DNA of 64,000 nt from Streptomyces sp. NRRL B-24484 (lineage in GTDB: Bacteria; Actinomycetota; Actinomycetes; Streptomycetales; Streptomycetaceae), in contig NZ_JOAI01000024.1 in NCBI RefSeq assembly GCF_000717715.1, positions 48,925-112,924 on the forward strand. The letters run 5' to 3'. Position numbers and translations under genes: made by a program. How positions within the stretch are numbered: the stretch's first letter is position 1; each line of letters starts with the position of its first letter. The notes beneath the pieces are model-generated. The model saw nothing but the letters and a program-made list of their open reading frames with translations, was not told the DNA's origin and ran no database searches. Below, piece after piece: positions 25,686 to 34,910 of the stretch.

Positions 25686-28600
25686 TCAGTGGGCGGGTGC
25701 GTGGTCCAGGGCCCGGATGGTCGAGCCGTTCTCGCTCTTGCGCACGTGCATCTGGGTGGGGATGCGCCGGCGCAGGTCCCCGACGTGGCTGACCACGCCG
25801 ACGGCCCGGCTGTGCGAGCGCAGTTCGTCCAGGACCTGGAGCACCTCGTCGAGGGTGACCTCGTCCAGGCTGCCGAATCCCTCGTCGATGAAGAGGGTGT
25901 CGAGGCGGCTGCCGCCGGCCTCGTGGGCGACCACGTCGGCGAGGCCGAGGGCCAGGGACAGCGAGGCGAAGAAGGACTCGCCGCCGGAGAGGGTCTTGGT
26001 GTCGCGCGTCCGGCCGGTCCACTGGTCCAGGATCTCCAGGGAGAGTCCGGAGCGGCCGCGGCCCGTCCGGGCGTCGGTGTGCGAGAGCAGGTAGCGGCCC
26101 GAGGACATCCGCTTCAGGCGGGTGTTGGCTGCGCGGGCGACGTCCTCCAGCCGCGCGGCGAGGACGTAGGCCTCCAGGTGCATGCGCAGCTGGTTGTCGG
26201 TGGAGGTGCCGGCGGCGAGCTCGGCGAGGTGCCGGGCGCGCGCGTGCTCCTCGGCCAGTGGTCCGAGCCGGGTGGTGTGCGCGGTGAGGGCGTCGAGGTG
26301 TCCGGCCAGCGCCTCGCAGCACCTCCGGGTGGTGCTCTCGGTGGTGGTGGCGGTGGTCAGCCGTTCGGTGGCCTCGGCGAGGGCGGTGTCGGCGGCCGGT
26401 GCGTCCGCGGCCTCCTGCCGGGCCGCCGCCGCGACGGCCGGGTCGTCCACGGTGGCCCGCTGGGTCGTCTGTTCGGTCTGCCAGGCGTCGCGTTCGGCCG
26501 TCAGGGCGAGGACCCGTTCGCGCGGCAGGAGTGCCTCCCGCGCCTGGAGGAGGGACGCGAAGCCGGCATCGGTGGCCTGCTCCTCGGCGTGGCGGCGGGC
26601 CCGGGCCAGGGTGGCCGCCGCGGTGTCGGCGCGCCCGACCGCGGTGCGGGCGGCGGTGACGGTCGCCCGCTGCCCGGCCAGCTGCTCGATGCGGTCGGTC
26701 ACCGTCGGGTGCCCGGCCAGGGCGTCCGCCAGCCGTCGGCCGAGGCTTTCGGCGTCACTGCTGCGGGCCTCCCGTCGTCCGCGGTAGTCGGCGATGCGCC
26801 GGCCGATCGTCACGAGTTCGTCGGTGCGCTCGGCGCGCGTCCCGTCGAACTGCCGCAGCTGCTCCTCAGCAGGGGCGGCCTCGGCGGCCGCGTGCAGCAG
26901 GTCGGTGTGGGTGCGCTCGGCGTCGTCGAGGGCCCGGGCGAGGTCGGCGGTCGCGGCACCGCCCGCCACCTCTTCGGCGGAACGGGCCTGCGCCTCGTAC
27001 GTGCTGACGGCCAGTTCGGCCGCCTGCGCGGCCCGGCGGGCGGCCTCGAACTCCTCGTCGGCCTGCGCGGCCTCCTCCCGGGTCGGGTGTCCCGCCGCGG
27101 CGGTCGCCGGCGCGGGGTGGGCCGGGGAGCCGCAGACGGGACAGGGGCGGCCGGGCTCCAGCTGTCCGGCGAGTTCACCGGCCATGCCCTCCAGACGGCG
27201 GGAGAGCAGGTCGACCGCCCGCTCGCGCGCGGTGTGGGCGGCCTTCTTCAGCGCCTCGGCCTCGGCGCGGGCCTCGGCAGTCGTGTCGGCCAGCGCGTCG
27301 CGCTGCCGGGCGGCCTCCAGTCGCTGGGTGAGCTGCGGCAGCGTGGCGCCGAGCCGGGTGGCCTCGGCGTGGGCCCGCTGGGCCGCCTCCAGCCGGGCGG
27401 TGTGCTCGGCGCGCCGCGCGTCCGCCTGCTGAAGCCACTCCGCGACGTCCGCTTGGTCGGCCTCGGCCTGCTCCAGTTCCGCGTCCAGTCGGGCGAGTTC
27501 GGCGGCCAGGTCGGCGGCGCGCTGCTCCTCGGGGCGCAGCGCCTCCAGCTGTCCGATGTCGTTCGTCAGCCGGTTCTCGGCGGTGGCCAGATCCGCGTCG
27601 CCGTCCCGGGTGTGCGGTTCGGGCAGGTCCTGCCGGGCCCGGTCCGCCGCCTCGGCCGCCGTGGTGTGTTCGCGGTCGGCGGCGTCGGCGGCGTTCAGCA
27701 GGGCCCGCACGGGCTCGGCGCGGGCGGCCAGGTCGACCGTCCCGGCCAGTTCCTCGAAGTGGTCGGCCCGGGCGCGCAGGTCCGCGAGGGCCGTGGTCGC
27801 GACGCGGTGGCGGTGCTGGCGCTCGGCCAGGGCACGGGTGGCCTCCGCGTGCCTGGTCGCGGCGGAGTGTTCGGCGCGGGCCGTCGCCAGTGCGGTCTGT
27901 GCGTCCCGGTACGTGGCGTCGGCGGCGGCGTGCAGCTCGCGGGCCCAGTGGAGCGTCTGCGCGGGGGTGAGCTCCGGGGTGTCGGCGGAGGGGGTGGGCG
28001 CGGTGGTGGTGATGCCGGCGGTGGCGGCGGCGTGCTGGATCCGGTCCGCTTCGCGCCACACCGCGTCCCGGGCCTCGTCGCGGAGCCGGCCGGTCTCCCT
28101 GGCGTGGTCGGCGAGCCAGCGCTGGACGGCGGTGAAGCGGTGGGTGCCGAAGAGGCGGCTCAGGACGGCGCCCCGCTCCTTGGCGTCGGACCGCAGGAAC
28201 CTGGCGAACTCGCCCTGGGGAAGCAGCACCACCTGGCAGAACTGTTCGCGGCTCATTCCGAGCAGGGCGGTGATCTCGCCGTTCGTCTCCTGGTGTCCGG
28301 AGGAGACCGGCCGCCACTCCTCCGCTCCGGAGGACGCATCGGTGTGCCGCTGCCAGAGGTGCGCGGTGGCCGCCACGGGGGTGGCGCGGCCGTCCTTCTC
28401 CTGCTGGGGGGTGCGGACGATCCGCAGCCGGCGCCCCGCCATGGTGAACTCCAGCTCGACCTTGGTGGCGGTGCCGGGATCGGCGTGGTGGCTGCGCAGC
28501 GACAGCGGGTGGCGGGTGCCGGGGACGCTGCCGTAGAGGGCGAAGCAGACCGCCTCGAAGACGGTGGACTTGCCGGCTCCGGTGGCGCCGTGGAAGAGGA

Positions 28601-28691
28601 ACAGGCCGCTCTCCGCGAGCCTGTCGAAGTCGACCTCCTCGGCGGTCCGGAACGGCCCGAAGGCCTGCAGGGAGAGGTGGTGCAGACGCAT
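25686..28691 (-). CDS. sbcC: exonuclease SbcCD subunit C (SMC-like ATPase)
   Basis: 1001 residues. Walker A is HGATGAGKST (about residues 34-43). Long coiled coils run on both sides of the zinc hook CPVCGSPAHP near residue 515. The ABC signature is LSGGESFFASLSLALGLAD, and Walker B with its D-loop is LDTLFIDEGFGSLDE. The protein forms the Rad50-like arm of the SbcCD nuclease that opens hairpins and processes double-strand ends. Its ATG shares one base with the sbcD stop (TGATG), so the pair is coupled. Length and motifs are normal. Confidence 0.97.
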   Translation of the reverse strand: MRLHHLSLQAFGPFRTAEEVDFDRLAESGLFLFHGATGAGKSTVFEAVCFALYGSVPGTRHPLSLRSHHADPGTATKVELEFTMAGRRLRIVRTPQQEKDGRATPVAATAHLWQRHTDASSGAEEWRPVSSGHQETNGEITALLGMSREQFCQVVLLPQGEFARFLRSDAKERGAVLSRLFGTHRFTAVQRWLADHARETGRLRDEARDAVWREADRIQHAAATAGITTTAPTPSADTPELTPAQTLHWARELHAAADATYRDAQTALATARAEHSAATRHAEATRALAERQHRHRVATTALADLRARADHFEELAGTVDLAARAEPVRALLNAADAADREHTTAAEAADRARQDLPEPHTRDGDADLATAENRLTNDIGQLEALRPEEQRAADLAAELARLDAELEQAEADQADVAEWLQQADARRAEHTARLEAAQRAHAEATRLGATLPQLTQRLEAARQRDALADTTAEARAEAEALKKAAHTARERAVDLLSRRLEGMAGELAGQLEPGRPCPVCGSPAHPAPATAAAGHPTREEAAQADEEFEAARRAAQAAELAVSTYEAQARSAEEVAGGAATADLARALDDAERTHTDLLHAAAEAAPAEEQLRQFDGTRAERTDELVTIGRRIADYRGRREARSSDAESLGRRLADALAGHPTVTDRIEQLAGQRATVTAARTAVGRADTAAATLARARRHAEEQATDAGFASLLQAREALLPRERVLALTAERDAWQTEQTTQRATVDDPAVAAAARQEAADAPAADTALAEATERLTTATTTESTTRRCCEALAGHLDALTAHTTRLGPLAEEHARARHLAELAAGTSTDNQLRMHLEAYVLAARLEDVARAANTRLKRMSSGRYLLSHTDARTGRGRSGLSLEILDQWTGRTRDTKTLSGGESFFASLSLALGLADVVAHEAGGSRLDTLFIDEGFGSLDEVTLDEVLQVLDELRSHSRAVGVVSHVGDLRRRIPTQMHVRKSENGSTIRALDHAPAH

Positions 28692-29869
28692 CAGGCGGTT
28701 TCCTTCGCGGCCTCGTCGACACGGGCTTCCTCGACGGCGCGCTGCAGCAGTGCCGCCTCGGCCGGGTCGGCGTCCCGGCCGCCCCTGACGTGGCTGACGA
28801 ACTCGTGGGCGATCTCGGTGTCGGTGCGGTGGCGGGTGCGCTCGCCGTAGGAGGAGGCGACGGCGTCAGTGCCGCCCTCGGGCTCGAACGCGAGGTGGAC
28901 GGCGTGCGGGAAGCGGCTGCGCAGCCGGTCCATCGCGTTGACCGGGTGCTGCGCGTCGGTCAGGGTGACGTGCAGCCAGGCCTCGCTCACGGCCTCGTGC
29001 GCCGGGTCGGCGAGCAGGTCCTCCAGGCGCCCGGTGAGCTGCGCGAGCGGACGGGGCACGGGCCAGGGCAGGGCCTCGGCGGTGGGGACGGCGTCGGGGT
29101 GGAGTTCGACCAGCCACATGGTCTTGGGGTGGCGGGCCTCGCCGAAGGAGTAGGCGAGCGGGGAGCCGCTGTAGCGGATGCGGTCGGTGATCCGCTGCGC
29201 GCGGTGGAGGTGGCCGAGGGCCACGTAGTCGACGCCGTGGAAGACGGACGCGGGCACCGTCGGGATGCCGCCGGCCGTGATGTCCCGTTCGCTGTCGCGG
29301 CTCTCGGCCGCGCCGGTGACGAAGGCGTGGGCGAGGACGACGGAACGGGTGCCCGCGGGGCGGGTGGCGAGGTCGGCCCGGACCCGGTCCATCGCCGCGC
29401 CGAGCACCGCCTCGTGGGTGGCGGCAGGGGCGCCGAGCGTGTCGCGGGTCATGGCCGGTTCGAGGTACGGCAGGCCGTAGAACGCGACGGGGCCGTGCTC
29501 GTCGTCGAGCACGGCGGGGATGTGGCAGGTGGCCGGGGCGGTGCGCAGGTGGATGCCGGCGCGCTCGATCAGCCGGGAGGCCACGCCGAGGCGGCCGGGC
29601 GAGTCGTGGTTCCCGCTGATCATCACGACGGGCACGCCGAGGTCCGCGAGACGGTTCAGCGCGTGGTCGTAGAGGGCCACTGCCTCCAGGCCGGGGATGG
29701 CGCGGTCGTAGACGTCGCCCGCGACGAGGACCGCGTCCACCCGGTGCGCCCGCACGGTCGCGACCAGGTGGTCGAGGAAGACCCGCTGGTGGTCGATGAG
29801 CGATTCACGGTGGAAGGTCCGGCCCAAGTGCCAGTCCGAGGTGTGGAGCAGCCGCATGGTGGCTGGCAT
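28691..29869 (-). CDS. sbcD: exonuclease SbcCD subunit D (Mre11-like nuclease)
   Basis: 392 residues. The metallophosphoesterase motifs are all present: TSDWHLG, AGDVYD, SGNHDS, ALGHLHRAQ. This Mn-dependent nuclease works with SbcC on DNA ends and hairpins. ATG 29869 (MPATMRLL) has AGGAG nine bases upstream. The long open extension to 30067 is proline-rich repeat-derived sequence and not coding. First gene of sbcDC. Confidence 0.97.
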   Translation of the reverse strand: MPATMRLLHTSDWHLGRTFHRESLIDHQRVFLDHLVATVRAHRVDAVLVAGDVYDRAIPGLEAVALYDHALNRLADLGVPVVMISGNHDSPGRLGVASRLIERAGIHLRTAPATCHIPAVLDDEHGPVAFYGLPYLEPAMTRDTLGAPAATHEAVLGAAMDRVRADLATRPAGTRSVVLAHAFVTGAAESRDSERDITAGGIPTVPASVFHGVDYVALGHLHRAQRITDRIRYSGSPLAYSFGEARHPKTMWLVELHPDAVPTAEALPWPVPRPLAQLTGRLEDLLADPAHEAVSEAWLHVTLTDAQHPVNAMDRLRSRFPHAVHLAFEPEGGTDAVASSYGERTRHRTDTEIAHEFVSHVRGGRDADPAEAALLQRAVEEARVDEAAKETA

Positions 29870-30438
29870 CGACGATGACTCCTGCTTCTTGCACGGTGGT
29901 GACGGGGGTTCCGGGCGTTCCGGGGTTCCGGGCGTTCCGGGGTTCCGGCGGCGTTCGCGGCGGGCGCGGGCGCAGCTGCCGTGACGGTCGGACACCGTGC
30001 AGTGCCGGCCCGTCCGCCGGGCTCGCCGGGGCCGGGCGCCGAGCACCCGGGGTGACCACGGTGTCATCGCGGCGGGTGGCCGTACAGGTGGTGCGGGGGT
30101 CGCCGGTGGTGAACGTGCGGCGCCCCGGGGCGCGAGCGGGAGGTTGTGCTCGCCTCGGCCGCAGGGGTGCGCGGCTGCCGGGCGGAGGGCTCGTCGGTCG
30201 ATCGTCTGTGCAGGTCAGGGTTGTGTGTGCGGCGTCCGGCGGCGGGTCGTGGGCGCCGGGTAGACGGCTGCCCGACTCCGGATCGGCCATGCGTTCGACG
30301 AAGTTCGGGCTCCTGGCCGTCCGGAGTGTCAGTGCCCCGGTGTAAAAGCGAGCACGGGGCTCCGTCCGGCTCCGCGTCGGAGCGTCACGTCGGCCAATGA
30401 GGTGGGGGTGTGTCGATCGGTCGGCTGGGCTCGCACTT
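29870..30438. other. 569-bp divergent gap between sbcD and a DUF6368-like gene
   Basis: No gene recognised. Near 29911-29946 an 18-bp unit rich in GTTCCGGG is repeated twice, with related half-copies around it. The region must hold the promoters for sbcDC (leftward) and the DUF6368-like gene (rightward), but I cannot assign hexamers with confidence. Confidence 0.5.
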
Positions 30439-30981
30439 ATGGGTGGCCCTGCGTTGGTGATCGAGTTGGCGGAGCCGCTGCCCGCCTCGGTCGTCGAGCG
30501 GCTCCGGGACTTCCTCGCCGGATCGTCGTCCTGGTTCGAGGAGAAGCGCCCCGGCGGCTACGACTTCAACGTCTTCGCCGACCGGCTCGGTGTCGAGCAC
30601 TCCCCCGCGGTCGACGGGCGCCGGCCGTTCCTGGTCCACGTCATGGGGCCGGGCATCGGCGACGAGGCCGTCTTCGAGGCGGAGCACGCGGACGAACCCG
30701 ACCCGGTGCCCCTCATCGGCTTCAGCCCGGTATGGGCGGTGGACGTCGTCGCCGGGTGCAACCGACCGGTCGACCACCTCGCGACGGCCCTGCTGACGGC
30801 TGCCGCCATGGACGTGGTCGGAGGCGTCGCCGGCGCCGAACTGCTCGACGACCAGGTGGACCTCGTGGCCGGCCTTCCGGGTGTGCTCGCGATGACGGAC
30901 GGCCCGCTGCCGACCGTCTTCGGCACGGCGGAGTTCCTGCGTGCGTGGGCCGCACAGCCGGGCTTCCGGCTGCTCAAGTAG
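30439..30981 (+). CDS. DUF6368-like protein
   Basis: 180 residues starting MGGPALVIELAEPLPASVVERL, acidic and soluble, with FAGSSSWFEE-like and DGPLPTVFGTAEFLRAW segments. From memory this matches the DUF6368 family of Streptomyces. The function is unknown, and the size, acidity and variable neighbours resemble immunity proteins. The start is uncertain: ATG 30439 has no ribosome site, while ATG 30397 would add 14 unconvincing residues. Confidence 0.75.
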   Translation: MGGPALVIELAEPLPASVVERLRDFLAGSSSWFEEKRPGGYDFNVFADRLGVEHSPAVDGRRPFLVHVMGPGIGDEAVFEAEHADEPDPVPLIGFSPVWAVDVVAGCNRPVDHLATALLTAAAMDVVGGVAGAELLDDQVDLVAGLPGVLAMTDGPLPTVFGTAEFLRAWAAQPGFRLLK

Positions 30982-31238
30982 GCGAGCGGTCGCAGCGGGG
31001 GCGCACCGTACGGCTCCGTCTCGATCGCGTCGTGGCCCGACGGCACGGTCGGCGGCGAGGGACCGGGTTCGTCCGGTTCCCACCACGCGTAGGGGGGCGC
31101 CTCGGGGACCCTCGGAAGCCCGCGTGATGCGCCCCTCGTACTGGCGCGGGTGCTGAGCCGTTCACCCGCGGACTGCTGACCGGCAAGGCTCGGCGGCTGG
31201 TCGAGGCCCGCGCCTACGGGCAGTGCGTACGAGGGTCC
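30982..31238. other. 257-bp gap, possibly decayed coding sequence
   Basis: Between convergent genes. The rightward frame from 30982 reads GGAPYGSVSIASWPDGTVG and stops at about 31092. A later stretch (31150-31210) reads FTRGLLTGKARRLVEARAYG. Both look protein-like but are too short and have no start, so they may be remnants of immunity-type genes. Confidence 0.3.
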
Positions 31239-31748
31239 TCAGTCGAGCGGGGTGAACGACGGCGGAACGAGGTCCCCCACCGCGAAGGGGGCGGCCTGGC
31301 CTCCGGGCGAGACGACCTGGAGGACGAACTCGGGCACCCTCATGTCGAACCGGTGCCACGCCACCGAGTCCTCCTCCAGGGCGAGGACGGGCCACACCTC
31401 GGGGTCGGCCGAGCAGGGGAGCCAGAAGAAGACGTCGCCCTGACAGCTCTGCCCCCACGGCACGAGCCCGCCCGGGGCCGGTCGCGCGACGTACGGATCG
31501 AGGATTCCCGAGCCGTGCACGGCGGGTGCTGCCCACGCGGCCGTCAGGCGTGCGGGGGAGTCGGCTCCGCCCGCGCCGGGAACGAAGAGGTACTGGCTGA
31601 ACTCCCCCGCCCCGAACACCTCCACCATCTCCTTGAAGGACCCGGGCAGCCCGAGCCCGATCTCGCCCTCCACCGCCGCCCAGTCGCACGACGAGGACCT
31701 TCCGCCACGCCACCCCACCAGCTCCGCCAGAGCGTCCACCGACGACAT
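31239..31748 (-). CDS. SMI1/KNR4 family protein
   Basis: 169 residues. CDWAAVEGEIGLGLPGSFKEMVEVFGAGEFSQYLFV is the SUKH (SMI1/KNR4) opening, with DVFFWLPC and a Trp-containing middle. SUKH proteins commonly neutralise contact-dependent or polymorphic toxins; no toxin gene is adjacent. ATG 31748 (MSSVDALAELVGW) is preferred, and ATG 31760 is four codons longer with GGAC upstream. It lies downstream of the HEAT gene on the same strand with a 110-bp gap. Confidence 0.88.
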   Translation of the reverse strand: MSSVDALAELVGWRGGRSSSCDWAAVEGEIGLGLPGSFKEMVEVFGAGEFSQYLFVPGAGGADSPARLTAAWAAPAVHGSGILDPYVARPAPGGLVPWGQSCQGDVFFWLPCSADPEVWPVLALEEDSVAWHRFDMRVPEFVLQVVSPGGQAAPFAVGDLVPPSFTPLD

Positions 31749-31858
31749 GCCCCGAACCATCTCCGTCCAAAGATCCGGAGGACACCGATGGGAAGACGCC
31801 GGTGTCCGAACGCGCTCACCCCGGCCCGGGGCCCGAGCCGGGGGGCTGGGGTGGGGCC

Positions 31859-33133
31859 TCAGGTGGTGGGGAGGCCTGCGTAGGTGCGGAGTTCCGCCTG
31901 GTCGGCGGGGATCTGCCAGCCGCGCAGGATCTCCCGGAAGTTGCCCCAGCACCAGGTGTCGTCGCCCATCGAGGCGAGGGTGGTGACCAGGCGCTGCTGG
32001 CCTTCGTCCAGGTCGGCGAAGGGCGGCAGGGCGGTGGGCGGGCGGTTGCCGAAGGCCAGGGAGAGGGCTGCGGCGGTGACGGGGAAGGCGGCCGGTCCGG
32101 AGGCCGAGGCGAGGCCGGTGGTCACGGCGGCGAGGGCTTCGGCCGGGTAGCGGTCGGCGACCTGGGTGAGGGCCAGGGCGGCGTACCCGCGCAGGTCGCC
32201 GTCGTGGAACGGGACGGTCGGCCCGTCCGACTCCGACTCCTCCTCCGAGTCGGAGTCGTCGGCCTCGACGGCGGCCAGTTCGGCGAGCACCGCGGCATCG
32301 ACGGCGGACTCGGCCCCGGTGCTGCCGAGTCGGGCGAGGGCGATCGCGGCGCCCCGGCGGACCGGTGCCGCGTCGGCGGTCAGGAACGACCGGAGCCGTT
32401 CCACGAGGGCCTCGTCACCGAGCAGTCCGGCCGCGATCAGCGCGCTGGCGGCGACCGCCGGGACGGTCTCGCGGTCGGCCAGGTCCAGCAGCAGCGGCAG
32501 GGCCGCCGCGGCCTCCTCCGGGAACCAGGCGAGCAGGCGGCAGGTCTCGGCCCGGACGGCGGGCTCGGGGTCGGCCAGCAGTGCGGCCAGCGCCGGAACC
32601 TCCCGCCTGACGGCGTCGTAGGCGGCCAGTTCCGCCTCGCCCGAGGCGAGGTGGCGGTCGAAGTCGAACATGCGGCGCTGGAACTCGCGGGCCCGGCGCT
32701 CCCCCTCGTCGGTGGCCCGGGCGACCCAGGCGTCGTACTCGGCGAGCATCTCGGCCGGGTCCTTCGCCCGGAGGTCCGCCATGTCGCGCCGCCACTCCTC
32801 GACGGCGACCCCGCCGGGCAGGTGCGCCTCGTCGAAGCCGATCGCCAGCGCGGCGAGCAGTTCCACGGCCGAGGCACGGCCGGGCAACGCCGGGGCCGTG
32901 GCCATCCGGGCCAGGAAGGGCACCGCGGAGGCCGAGGCCTGGTACCGGCTGCCCTGGTGGAAGATGTTGCCGTACAGGTCGTCCAGGGCCTGCTCACGCC
33001 CGTCGGCGTCCTCGCCGCACAGGGCCCGGAGCTGGTCCGGAACGTCACCCGCCGGACCGTAGGCATGTTCCAGGGACGTCCAGTCGATGGCGTCCAGGCC
33101 TGCGAAAACGCTGTCAGTGCTCTCACTCGTCAC
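31859..33133 (-). CDS. HEAT-repeat domain protein
   Basis: 424 residues. Repeated helix pairs (VPALAALLADPEPAVRAETCRLLAWFP, then PVRRGAAIALARLGS) mark HEAT repeats. A very acidic linker (DDSDSEEESESD) is at about 310-320. HEAT solenoids are protein-binding scaffolds, and similar actinobacterial proteins sit in immunity islands. GTG 33133 is supported by GGGAGG nine bases upstream. It probably shares a transcript with the SMI1 gene. Confidence 0.85.
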   Translation of the reverse strand: MTSESTDSVFAGLDAIDWTSLEHAYGPAGDVPDQLRALCGEDADGREQALDDLYGNIFHQGSRYQASASAVPFLARMATAPALPGRASAVELLAALAIGFDEAHLPGGVAVEEWRRDMADLRAKDPAEMLAEYDAWVARATDEGERRAREFQRRMFDFDRHLASGEAELAAYDAVRREVPALAALLADPEPAVRAETCRLLAWFPEEAAAALPLLLDLADRETVPAVAASALIAAGLLGDEALVERLRSFLTADAAPVRRGAAIALARLGSTGAESAVDAAVLAELAAVEADDSDSEEESESDGPTVPFHDGDLRGYAALALTQVADRYPAEALAAVTTGLASASGPAAFPVTAAALSLAFGNRPPTALPPFADLDEGQQRLVTTLASMGDDTWCWGNFREILRGWQIPADQAELRTYAGLPTT

Positions 33134-33248
33134 GGGTGAGAACCTCCCACACCGCACTGACACGCCGACCGTCGAGGTACGGGCCGGCGGCCGGACGTCC
33201 TCGGCACGGGTACGAACGGCTCCGGCTCCGGGGCGCCCCGGCCTCAGT

Positions 33249-33277
33249 GTTGAACGCGTTCAAATGAGGTGCCAGGA
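33249..33277 (+). promoter_or_regulatory. promoter with TetR-type palindromic operator
   Basis: TTGAAC (33249-33254), 17 bp, CAGGAT (33272-33277) is a good promoter for the small gene at 33317. The -35 lies inside the perfect 14-bp palindrome TTGAACGCGTTCAA (33249-33262). TetR regulators typically bind such dyads. No TetR gene is adjacent. Confidence 0.65.
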
Positions 33278-33316
33278 TGGTGCGGCTCCCTCGGGAGCGG
33301 GGAGGAGGAGCCTGAC

Positions 33317-33520
33317 ATGAATCCTGTGGCGCTGGTGCTCTCCGGCGCGTTCTTCGTCGTGCTGTTCGCGTCGCCGATGCTCGCCGTGCAGGCCTTCGGG
33401 CTGGTCGAGCGGTGCTTCGAGGTGTCCGTGCTGCGCGGGGTGTCGGCCGTCCTCGCGCTGGTGGCGGTGGTGGACGGCTCCGTCCTCGCGCTGCTGCGGC
33501 TGGGGATATTCGCGGTCTAG
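33317..33520 (+). CDS. small two-helix membrane protein
   Basis: 67 residues. MNPVALVLSGAFFVVLFASPMLAVQAF forms one helix and SAVLALVAVVDGSVLALLRLGIF another. GGAGGAG lies seven bases before ATG 33317. It follows a promoter whose -35 is a TetR-type palindrome. The function is unknown; such peptides are often targets of TetR regulators near multidrug genes. Confidence 0.8.
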   Translation: MNPVALVLSGAFFVVLFASPMLAVQAFGLVERCFEVSVLRGVSAVLALVAVVDGSVLALLRLGIFAV

Positions 33521-33580
33521 GCGAATCGGCCCGGTGCGCTTGCCTGTTGGGCCGCGGGCGGCAGGCCACCGGTCCTGGCC

Positions 33581-33594
33581 TACGATCATCTCCG
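33581..33594 (+). promoter_or_regulatory. -10 element for a leaderless transcript
   Basis: TACGAT at 33581-33586 ends seven bases before the GTG of the isochorismatase-fold gene, which has no ribosome site. Transcription would start at the GTG itself. The -35 is not recognisable. Confidence 0.5.
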
Positions 33595-34082
33595 TGACCG
33601 CTGCGCTGATCCTCGTCGACCTGATGCCCCGCATCATCGCCCTGCCCCTCGCCCCGCACTCCGGCGACGAGGTCCTGACGCGCTGCCGTCGGCTGGCCGA
33701 GGTGTTCCGGGAGAGCGGCCGTCCGGTGGTGCAGGTTCGCGTGGAGCGGCCGGACACGGCCGAGCAGCCGCCGGGCAGCGACTTCGCCGACGGCCTCGTC
33801 CGGCCCGGCGACGTGGTGGTCGTCAAGCGCACCGTCGGCGCCTTCCACGGCACCGACCTGCACGAGCGGTTGCGCGAGCTGGGCGTGGGCACGCTGGTGC
33901 TCGCCGGGCTGGTCACCACCATGGGGGTCGAGTCCACGGCGCGGGCCGCGAGCGACCACGGTTACGAGCTGGAGTTCGTCGCCGACGCGATGTCCGGCTT
34001 CGCCGCCGACGAGCACGACTTCACCGTGGGGAGGATCTTCCCCCGGTTCGGCGAGGTGCGGAACACCGCGGACTACTCCTGA
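33594..34082 (+). CDS. isochorismatase-fold protein lacking the catalytic cysteine
   Basis: 162 residues. It opens VTAALILVDLMP with the conserved Asp, and VVVKRTVGAFHGT carries the conserved Lys. The nucleophile position, normally Cys in TxxCVxxTA, reads TTMGVESTA, so the cysteine is replaced by glycine. Family members act on isochorismate, nicotinamide or carbamates. Without the Cys this one may be a binding protein or use another chemistry. GTG 33594 has no ribosome site; a -10 seven bases upstream suggests leaderless translation. Confidence 0.85.
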   Translation: MTAALILVDLMPRIIALPLAPHSGDEVLTRCRRLAEVFRESGRPVVQVRVERPDTAEQPPGSDFADGLVRPGDVVVVKRTVGAFHGTDLHERLRELGVGTLVLAGLVTTMGVESTARAASDHGYELEFVADAMSGFAADEHDFTVGRIFPRFGEVRNTADYS

Positions 34083-34162
34083 GCCGGCGAGCCGCGACGC
34101 TCCATAGAACGCTCCACGACAGGGCGACGGCACCCCGGCTCGGCGCAGCGACGCCCGGCGGA

Positions 34163-34193
34163 GGGCGGCGGGCGGCGGGCGGCGGGCGGCGGG
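34163..34193. repeat. 7-bp tandem repeat beside the lexA-like stop
   Basis: GGGCGGC repeated 4.4 times (34163-34193), ending one base before the stop codon of the leftward lexA-like gene. A slippage-prone microsatellite. Confidence 0.85.
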
Positions 34194-34880
34194 TCAGAGT
34201 CTGCGCAGGACGGCGACGACCTTGCCGAGGATCGTGGCGGAGTCGGCGGGGATCGGCTCGTAGTCGGGGGTGTGGGGCATCAGCCAGGTGCGGTCGCCGT
34301 CGCGGCGCAGCCGCTTGACGGTGGCTTCGCCGTCGATCATGGCGGCGACGATCTCACCGGACTGGGCGGTGGGCTGGCTGCGCACGACGGCCCAGTCCCC
34401 GTCGCAGATCGCGGCGCCGGTCATGCTCCGGCCGACGACGCGGAGCATGAACACGTCCCCGGTGCCGGTGAGGCGGCGCGGGAGCATGAAGACGTCCTCG
34501 GCGTCCTGTTCGGCGAGGATCGGCCGGCCTGCGGCGATGCGGCCGACGACGGGGACGTCGACGAGGCCGTGCCCGGCCTCCCGGGCGGGCGGGGGTTCGT
34601 AGCCGTCCTTGCGGCGGACCCGGTAGGCCCGGGGGATGTGCGGGTCGCGCTGGAGCAGGCCCTTGCGCTCCAGCGCACCGAGTTGGTGCGCGACCGAGGA
34701 GGTGGAGCTGAGCCCCACGGCCTGGCCTATCTCCCGCATGCTCGGCGGGTATCCCCGCCGGGCCGCGGTGGTGGCGACGTAGTCGAGGATGGCCCGCTGC
34801 CGGTCGGTCAACCTCTCCGGCTCCCCCTGGGCCCCGGCCGGACGGCCCGATCGTCGTCCCGGCGGGATCGCGTTGCTCAC
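34194..34880 (-). CDS. lexA: LexA-family repressor, divergent
   Basis: 228 residues. The N-terminal winged helix ([36 protein letters not shown]) is followed by an S24 autoprotease. The cleavage pair is Ala117-Gly118 in GRIAAGRP, with nucleophile Ser152 in GRSMTGA and Lys189 in GEATVKR, so RecA-induced self-cleavage should work. The C-terminus ([11 protein letters not shown]) is typical. The upstream DNA has a clean promoter but no GAAC-N4-GTTC box, unlike autoregulated lexA genes, so it could be a second LexA. GTG 34880 has GGAAGGGG upstream. Confidence 0.92.
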   Translation of the reverse strand: MSNAIPPGRRSGRPAGAQGEPERLTDRQRAILDYVATTAARRGYPPSMREIGQAVGLSSTSSVAHQLGALERKGLLQRDPHIPRAYRVRRKDGYEPPPAREAGHGLVDVPVVGRIAAGRPILAEQDAEDVFMLPRRLTGTGDVFMLRVVGRSMTGAAICDGDWAVVRSQPTAQSGEIVAAMIDGEATVKRLRRDGDRTWLMPHTPDYEPIPADSATILGKVVAVLRRL

Positions 34881-34910
34881 GGCCGGCCCCTTCCGTCGAT
34901 CTTGACTCGG

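Noticed and set aside
24939..28850. 1303-residue rightward frame across sbcC
   Set aside because: Shadow of sbcC on the other strand; low complexity.
30341..30370. possible small RNA hairpin near 30340 (GCCCCG/CGGGGC)
   Set aside because: Only a 6-bp stem with a 15-base loop; no cloverleaf, promoter or conserved feature.
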